Origin: Ceratopteris richardii
Taxonomy: Eukaryota > Streptophyta > Polypodiopsida > Polypodiales > Pteridaceae
Direction: 5' to 3'
Assembly: GCA_020310875.1 (NCBI GenBank)
Contig: CM035428.1
Location: forward strand, 101,769,661 to 101,833,660
Length of the DNA stretch: 64,000 bases
The position numbers and the translations under genes are program-made. The stretch's first letter is position 1. Each line of letters opens with the position of its first letter. Shown piece by piece: positions 58,535-64,000 of this stretch. The notes under the pieces were generated by a model. It saw only the letters and a program-made list of their open reading frames with translations, was not told the DNA's origin and did not search any database.

Positions 58535-60065
58535 GGAAGTAGAGGGGTGTTTGAGGAACGATTTAGATGAGGAGAGGGTTTAGAAAGTTTATAAGTGATT
58601 ATGGATGGAAAAGGTGAGTTATTCAAATTGAGGCAAAATTTGGTTCATAATAGTTCATGTCATATCCTAATAAAATGTGCCTCACTTAATCAAATGCCCA
58701 AAAAAATTACAAAAATATAGTCCATGGAATCCACATGGATTCTACACTCAAAGAAGGTGGCCAATGGTGTCCCACTTCTTATTTGCATCCTCCAAGAAGC
58801 CAATTATTGACCGAGCATAGCCCAAACAATGTAGGAATGATATGGTTTTTTGTTGAACTATAGTCCTGCACATTAATTCTTTGCATTATCATCATGCTAA
58901 ATTAACCTTTATTGGGATTCAATTAAAATTAGACTCCACCCTAGAAATGATCTCCAAGGCTTCTTGTCATTATCCAAGTCTTTTAGTTGCTCCATGGCAC
59001 CATAAAACATTCCTTTCTTGGCCCTCGAGTGGTTTCCGTAGGTGCTATTCTTTACTTCTTTATGTTGTAGTAAGCTTCTCATGTCATTGAATCTATATAG
59101 AGCCATAATGTGCTTCTTCTTGGTTCGATATGTTGTTGCATCTATCTTTTTCTTTGCCTTCCTTCATGCCATAGTATAAGTACATTGCAAGTAAGGATCT
59201 GCCCTCGAATAAAATTCTATAGCTTTAAAGTGCTTCTTTTTTAGTTTTTCCTGTGGTCTATTTGTTTAGTAATCCATAATTAACCTTACCTTTGGGATGT
59301 ATCTATAGGATACCATAGCCATATTGTTTTGTGGGTTGCTGAATTGATGTCTGTGATACTCTTCAAGGTGCATGTCATGCATGGATGATTCTTCTTTACA
59401 CAAACCTTCACTAATAGAAACAAGAGTAATATGTATGTCATGCTCTATGATTGGCTTCTTGGTCAATTCTCAAGAACTTTCTAGAAGTAGAACATCCTTT
59501 GGCATCATTAAATCATAAGGTGTGGTTTGAGGTGCCTTGACACATTTTGCATATTTTGGAATAACATCCAATAAATTATTGATTTTTGTATGTTCACATG
59601 GAGAAAGTAGTGTAGTGATTCCTATTGGAAAATTTCTCCCACTATGGTCAAGTGGCCCAGTTGGAGTCTCTGCCTCCTAAGAGATGTCTAGAAAGAATGA
59701 GCTTTATTGCTCTCTATAGAAAGAGTTAGTTCTGTAGAGAAAATTGACCCATTTTGTCTAAAGAAGGTTCCTTAGCCTACTTGCCTAGTACCTGGTAGGT
59801 GCCTACTTTGAGGTGTTCGTTCATGAAAATCATCAAAAACTAGGTGCCAAAATTGGCCACTTTGGCTATCTGAGAAATCTTGCAAGCTTGGTCTACTTTG
59901 GGAGAGGTGCCCGATTTGGGCGAGATGAGGCCTTGGTTTGACTTCTTCATTTGGTTTCCTTCAATCACTTAATTCATCTCTTCCAATACTCTTCAATTGC
60001 GAATTTTAATTTTTTTCCTTTTGTTTGCCTCCTTGTGCTTCCTTTGCAAAATCTTAATTTATAAC
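58535..60065. other. Unassigned DNA between H and remnant T
   Basis: About 1.5 kb without a recognisable domain. Minus frames at 58909-59106 and 59266-59466 have no motif I know. There is no LTR edge, tRNA or obvious repeat. It is the longest stretch here that could be non-TE DNA. Confidence 0.4.
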
Positions 60066-60740
60066 ACTTATTTTAAGTATGCAACATTTTGCATGGACTG
60101 ACTTAAGATACTCACTCCATAGCAAATGTCCTCTCTAGCTAGTGTAGCATCATTTAAACTTCCAAGTCGACTCTGATAATTAGTTACATCCTCAATTTTC
60201 TCACCTTCATGAGTACTTAATTTCAAGTTCATCTCCATAGGAGTACCTATAACTTTTGAATTCTCCATTATGAATTTGACAATCATTTCTTTGATGTTAT
60301 TTCTCTATGTAAGGTACATACCTTTTTTTGTATATACTAGTTCTCATCCTATGATGTATGTGAGTAGAACAAGATCCTTGATCTTATATTCCTATTTCAT
60401 CTAAAGCTTGACCTTTTTTATTTCTTTAACATCATTGCCCGTAATTATAATGTCATCCACATATACACATAGATATATGTCCTCTAATTGGTTCCTCTTT
60501 ATAAAGAGGGAAGGATTTGCTTTGCTCACATTGAATCCCTTATCCTGTAATTAGGTAATAACCCTATAATTCCAAACCCTAGGGGTTTGTCTCAAGCCAT
60601 ACAAAGCTTTTAGTAACCTACATACATATCATGGATACAATGATTCTTAAAAACCAAAAGATTGAGCCATGTATACCTCATCATATATCCATCCACTCGA
60701 AAAGGCATTTATTACAAACATTGAGTCATAAAAAATGAAA
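60066..60740 (-). pseudogene. Copia RT remnant (T)
   Basis: On the minus strand, degraded RT blocks of the E1/E2 type: [49 protein letters not shown] (YVDD at 60452-60463), then MENSKVIGTPMEMNLKLSTHEG and YQSRLGSLNDATLAREDI (60068-60286). Several stops lie between blocks. It has no LTR and no other domains. Confidence 0.85.
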
Positions 60741-60937
60741 AAAAAAACATGTTCTCTTTTTAAAATGACAAGAAAAGCTTGAAATGTTGTAGAATATCCT
60801 CAATTTCTTATCCGAGACAGAAAAGAATAATTTCTTGTTCAATAAGATCCATTAAAAACATCATTTTTTGTATCAAATTCACAAAGTAGTAAGACATTAT
60901 TTTTTAAGACAAAAATCTATGTAATGATCAAGTTACT
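60741..60937. other. Unassigned spacer before E10
   Basis: AT-rich, with nothing supportable. The five bases before E10 are ttact; the other end of E10 is not in the window. Confidence 0.5.
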
Positions 60938-61167
60938 TGTTGGAGATAGACGTCTGCAGAAGCATGCGAACAACAAAAGGAAGAAGAAGAAGCTTGGAGC
61001 ACAACACAAAATACTGAATGTATTACTAGAGAATGTACAAAGATAAGTAGCCCATTAGGGCAATAGGCGTATATACCAGAGGGGGGGGGGGAACCTCCTA
61101 AAGAGGGAAAAAAGTGCCCCAACGGACCTAGAGTGTTCACACACATCACTACCTAAAAATATCAACA
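60938..61167 (-). repeat. E10 3' LTR
   Basis: It is 230 bp, TGTTGGAG to ATCAACA, containing an 11-12-bp G run near 61081-61092 and an (aag)n run. It is homologous to the R LTR. Confidence 0.85.
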
Positions 61168-61180
61168 AATCCCCCCTAGG
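61168..61180 (-). other. E10 polypurine tract
   Basis: The minus strand reads ctaggggggatt next to the LTR. Confidence 0.82.
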
Positions 61181-61241
61181 AGTGATGTGGTGACCAAATA
61201 GCTGGCACTCATGTATAAGGAAGTGCCAAGCTATGTGGAAA

Positions 61242-63918
61242 TCACTCCACAAAAGGAAGTAAGCCCAAATCTTTGCGGAAAGCTTTAAATTTCTCCCTAG
61301 GCAAAGCCTTCATGAAAAGGTCTGCAATGTTCTCTTGTGTGGGCATATATGCCAAGCTGATCTCCCCAGCAGAGAACCTCTCCCTGACATAGTGATAATG
61401 CACCTCAATGTGCTTAGTGCGAGCATGGAACAAAGGGTTCCTTGCAACTGCCAATGCGCTTTGAGTGTGAGTGAAGATGGTGATGGCAGAAGTCTTAGCA
61501 ACACCCAAATCAGCCATAAGGCATCTGAGCCACACACACTCAGTAGTCACTGTGACAGTTGCCCGATACTCAGCCTCACAACTGGAAGTGGCCACAGTAG
61601 GCTGCTTCTTACTCAACCAAGATATACATGAGCTACCAAGCATGAAGCAAAAGCCACTAGTGGACACACAAGTGTCATAGCAACTAGCCCAATCAGAGTC
61701 AGAGAAAGCATGCAAATCTGGTGGTAGTGATCCCCCCTTGGGATTAAGAAAACCCAAGTAGCCAAGTACCACTCAAATAGCAAAAGATGCGCTTAATTTC
61801 CTTCCAATGCTTGACTCCTGGGCAATGCATAAACTTGCTCATCTGTGAGACAGCAAACTAAATATCTGACCGAGTAATGCATAAGTAAATCAAGCTTCAA
61901 CAACCTACTAATAGAGAACAACATCAAATGCATCTCGAGCATCATGAAGACTCAATCGTAAACCTGTCTCCATAGGAGTGGCAATAGGCTTACAGTCTTT
62001 AAGGCCAAAATGCTGCAATAATGTGTCAATATATTTCGTTTGACACAAAGCCATTCCACCATCAACGTGCATAAACTGAATGCCCAAATAACGATGTAAA
62101 TGCCCCAAATCAGATATCTCAAATGAGGCATGCAAATCAGCCTTAAAATCAGCAATATGCTTCTCAATGGGACCAGTGAGCAGCATGTCGTCAACATAGA
62201 CAACAATAATCAAAAGTACATCATTAGCAGGCTTAACATATAAGGTGCTTTCAGTTGGATTGTCCTCAAAACCATGTGCAATCAGATAGGCATGTATCGT
62301 CTCATACGAAGCACGTGGTGCTTGCTTTAAACCATATAATGCCTTCTTTAACTTGCACACCTGATTTTCATGCCTTTTCTGCACAAAGCCACGGGGCTGA
62401 AAAACATACACTTCTTCATGCAAGTCCGCATTCAAAAATGCTCTTTTAATGTCCAACTGATGTACATTCCAACCATGATGAGCTGCAAGTGCACAGATGC
62501 TCTGAACAGTAGTCATACGACATGTAGGTGCAAAGGTCTCATCAAAACCAATGCCTCTTTCCTGTGCATAACCCTTTGCAACAAAGCCTAGCCTTATACC
62601 TGTCAAGTGTACCATCCGGTTTACGCTTAAACTTGTATACCCACTTAGCACCAATGGCCTACATAAAGACCAAGTACCATTCTTCATTATAGCATCATAT
62701 TTAGATTGCATAGCAGCCATCCAATTTTCTGAATTTTGTGCTTCATCAAACGAAACAGGCTCATTCTCATCACAGAGACTAGATGTAGCCATAGCATAGC
62801 AATGTTATGCAAAAGAGGCACTATGAGAGCCTGAACGAGTACGATATGACAGAGGCGCATCTAATTTGTTGTCACGCAAAGTCTGCACTAGCCATTTTGG
62901 CATAGTTTTTGCCGACTCAATATCAGCTCTCTCATCAACTAGTGCATCATGTAAATCTGCATCAGAAATGGAATGATCTACATCATCACATGAAACCTGC
63001 AAAGGCTGAGAAGTTGCCTCATTGGAACCCCCACTAGATTGTCCACCTATAAAAAGAGGCAGCAAAGTATCATGCATGTCTTTGGAGCTAACAGATATCT
63101 CCTTAGTACATGAAAGCAATGGCTGAATAGCATCTTCCACAAAAAAAACATCATGGCTAACCAGAATGCATTTAGTTTGTGGATGATACAGATGATAGCC
63201 TTTACTTTAAGAACTGTAACCAACAAAACTACATTTTACTGCTTTGTCATCCAATTTTCTATGATGTTGTTCAGGCACCAATGCATATGCCAAACAACTA
63301 AAAACACATAGATGAGAAACAGATGGCCTTTGATCATGCCAAGCCTCATATGGAGTGATAGACTGCAGCGCTTTAGTGGGACACCTGTTGAGTACATATG
63401 CTCCACACATGACAGCCTCAAGCCAGAAACTATGTGGGAAAGCCTGACTCTTGACCATACACCTCGCCATCTCCATGAGTGACCTATTCTTTCGTTTAGC
63501 AACTCCATTCTATTGAGGTGTATACGGCACTGTACAAGGGTGTTTTATCCCACCTTCAGCCAAAATGCATTAAAATCAAAAGACATATATTCCCCCCTCT
63601 ATCAGAACGGAGGGTGCCCATTTTACATACTGACAGATTTTCAGCCAAAACCAAAAAATGTTTGAAGCACATGAACACTTTGGACTTTGCCTTCAATGGA
63701 TATACCCATGCATGCTTGGAAAAATCATCAATGAAAGTCACGAAGTAAAGATAATTTCCAAAAGAAGGTGTCTGCATAGGACCACAGAAATCACTATGTA
63801 CAAGCTGCAATTTCTGAGTAGCCTGAACTGAACCATCTTTTGGAAAGGACGAATGCTGCATTTTGCCCAAAATACAGCCTTTATAAACATGTTTTCTAGG
63901 TGCCTCAAGTTTGGGCAA
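61242..63918 (-). pseudogene. E10 partial pol
   Basis: From the right: pre-integrase/integrase frame 63918-63556 (CILGKMQHSSFPKDG, LVHSDFCGP, FIDDFSKHAWVYP, RSDRGG); a frameshift near 63560; integrase C-terminus 63476-63207 (MEMARCMVKSQAFPHSFW, PYEAWHDQRPSVSH); an acidic linker 63140-62805; RT 62792-61908 (GFVAKGYAQERGIGFDETF, QLDIKRAFLNADLHEEVYV, YVDD at 62187-62198); RNase H 61772-61242 ([48 protein letters not shown]). Stops separate these pieces, for example near 63210, 62802 and between 61908 and 61772. Gag and protease are absent. Confidence 0.9.
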
Positions 63919-63924
63919 TCTGTT

Positions 63925-64000
63925 ATAGTTTGTTTTAATGTCTTTTTCATTGGGTTGAACTCATTCCATAGATGGTCCTTTCTTGCTTTGGTACTAGTAA
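63925..64000 (-). pseudogene. Gag fragment of the E2 family (U), cut by window end
   Basis: The minus strand encodes a match to E2 Gag around 14871-14940 (E2: LWNEFNQMKKTPKQTI; here MKKTLKQTI). It ends abruptly where E10 pol begins, so this is a breakpoint between two copia families. The rest lies outside the window. Confidence 0.75.

Larger units (their letters stand above)
60938..63924 (-). mobile_element. E10: short-LTR copia element, 5' part missing or replaced
   Basis: It has a 230-bp 3' LTR, polypurine tract and pol running right to the pre-integrase region. At about 63924 the sequence changes to gag of the E2 family, so the E10 gag is not found. It is the same family as R (18363-19405). 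Confidence 0.87.

Noticed and set aside
61081..61092. G run as a quadruplex regulatory element
   Set aside because: A single homopolymer run inside the E10 LTR; a slippage-prone tract without the four-run pattern.

Overview
This 64 kb window is a land-plant repeat block made almost entirely of LTR retrotransposons. I found no host gene, rRNA gene, intact tRNA gene, CRISPR array or bacterial-type feature. The plant assignment rests on Ty1/copia gag-pol proteins of plant type, primer-binding sites matching the 3' end of plant initiator tRNA-Met (tggtatcagagc), 1-kb LTRs beginning TGTTG and ending CAACA, deep nesting and an AT-rich background. I cannot name the species. The repeat density suits a large, TE-rich genome.

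Layout (element names are mine). 1-2900: unassigned DNA with a decayed copia remnant at 1450-2385. 2906-9393: E1, a young full-length copia element on the minus strand with 5-bp target duplications and only two in-frame stops. 9465-9700: a 118-bp direct duplication. 10159-16340: E2, an older copia element on the minus strand with six stops and no protease site. 16346-19405: unassigned DNA, a plus-strand copia remnant (S) and part of a short-LTR copia element (R). 19406-25478: two different copia 3' halves joined head to head (E3a minus, E3b plus). 25479-27824: a Gag-like remnant (G) and a truncated LTR. 27825-37565: E4, a non-coding LTR element whose right LTR is split by E5 (32123-37440), an element that encodes only a Gag-like protein. 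37646-58534: H, an old plus-strand copia element split by three insertions: E6 (37877-44865, three LTRs), E8 (46091-52531, young, plus strand) and E9 (52905-58282). 58535-60065: unassigned. 60066-60740: copia RT remnant T. 60938 to about 63924: E10, a short-LTR copia element on the minus strand, joined at the right edge to a gag fragment (U) of the E2 family.

Insertion order can be read from the nesting: H before E6, E8 and E9; E4 before E5; R before E3a. By-eye LTR divergence suggests E1, E6 and E8 are youngest (roughly 10-12 differences per 1.1 kb), and E2, E5 and E9 older. No gag-pol frame is fully open, so nothing here looks autonomous as it stands. E6 keeps a 726-codon open stretch covering the integrase C-terminus, reverse transcriptase and RNase H.

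Most notable: E5 (Gag only, with about 4.4 copies of a 190-bp tandem repeat), E4 (a tRNA-Gly-like stretch with A and B boxes at the very start of its LTR), the head-to-head E3a/E3b composite, the three-LTR E6, and a promoter module (palindrome, TATA box, then AAAAAGTCG motif at constant spacing) kept across LTRs that are otherwise strongly diverged.
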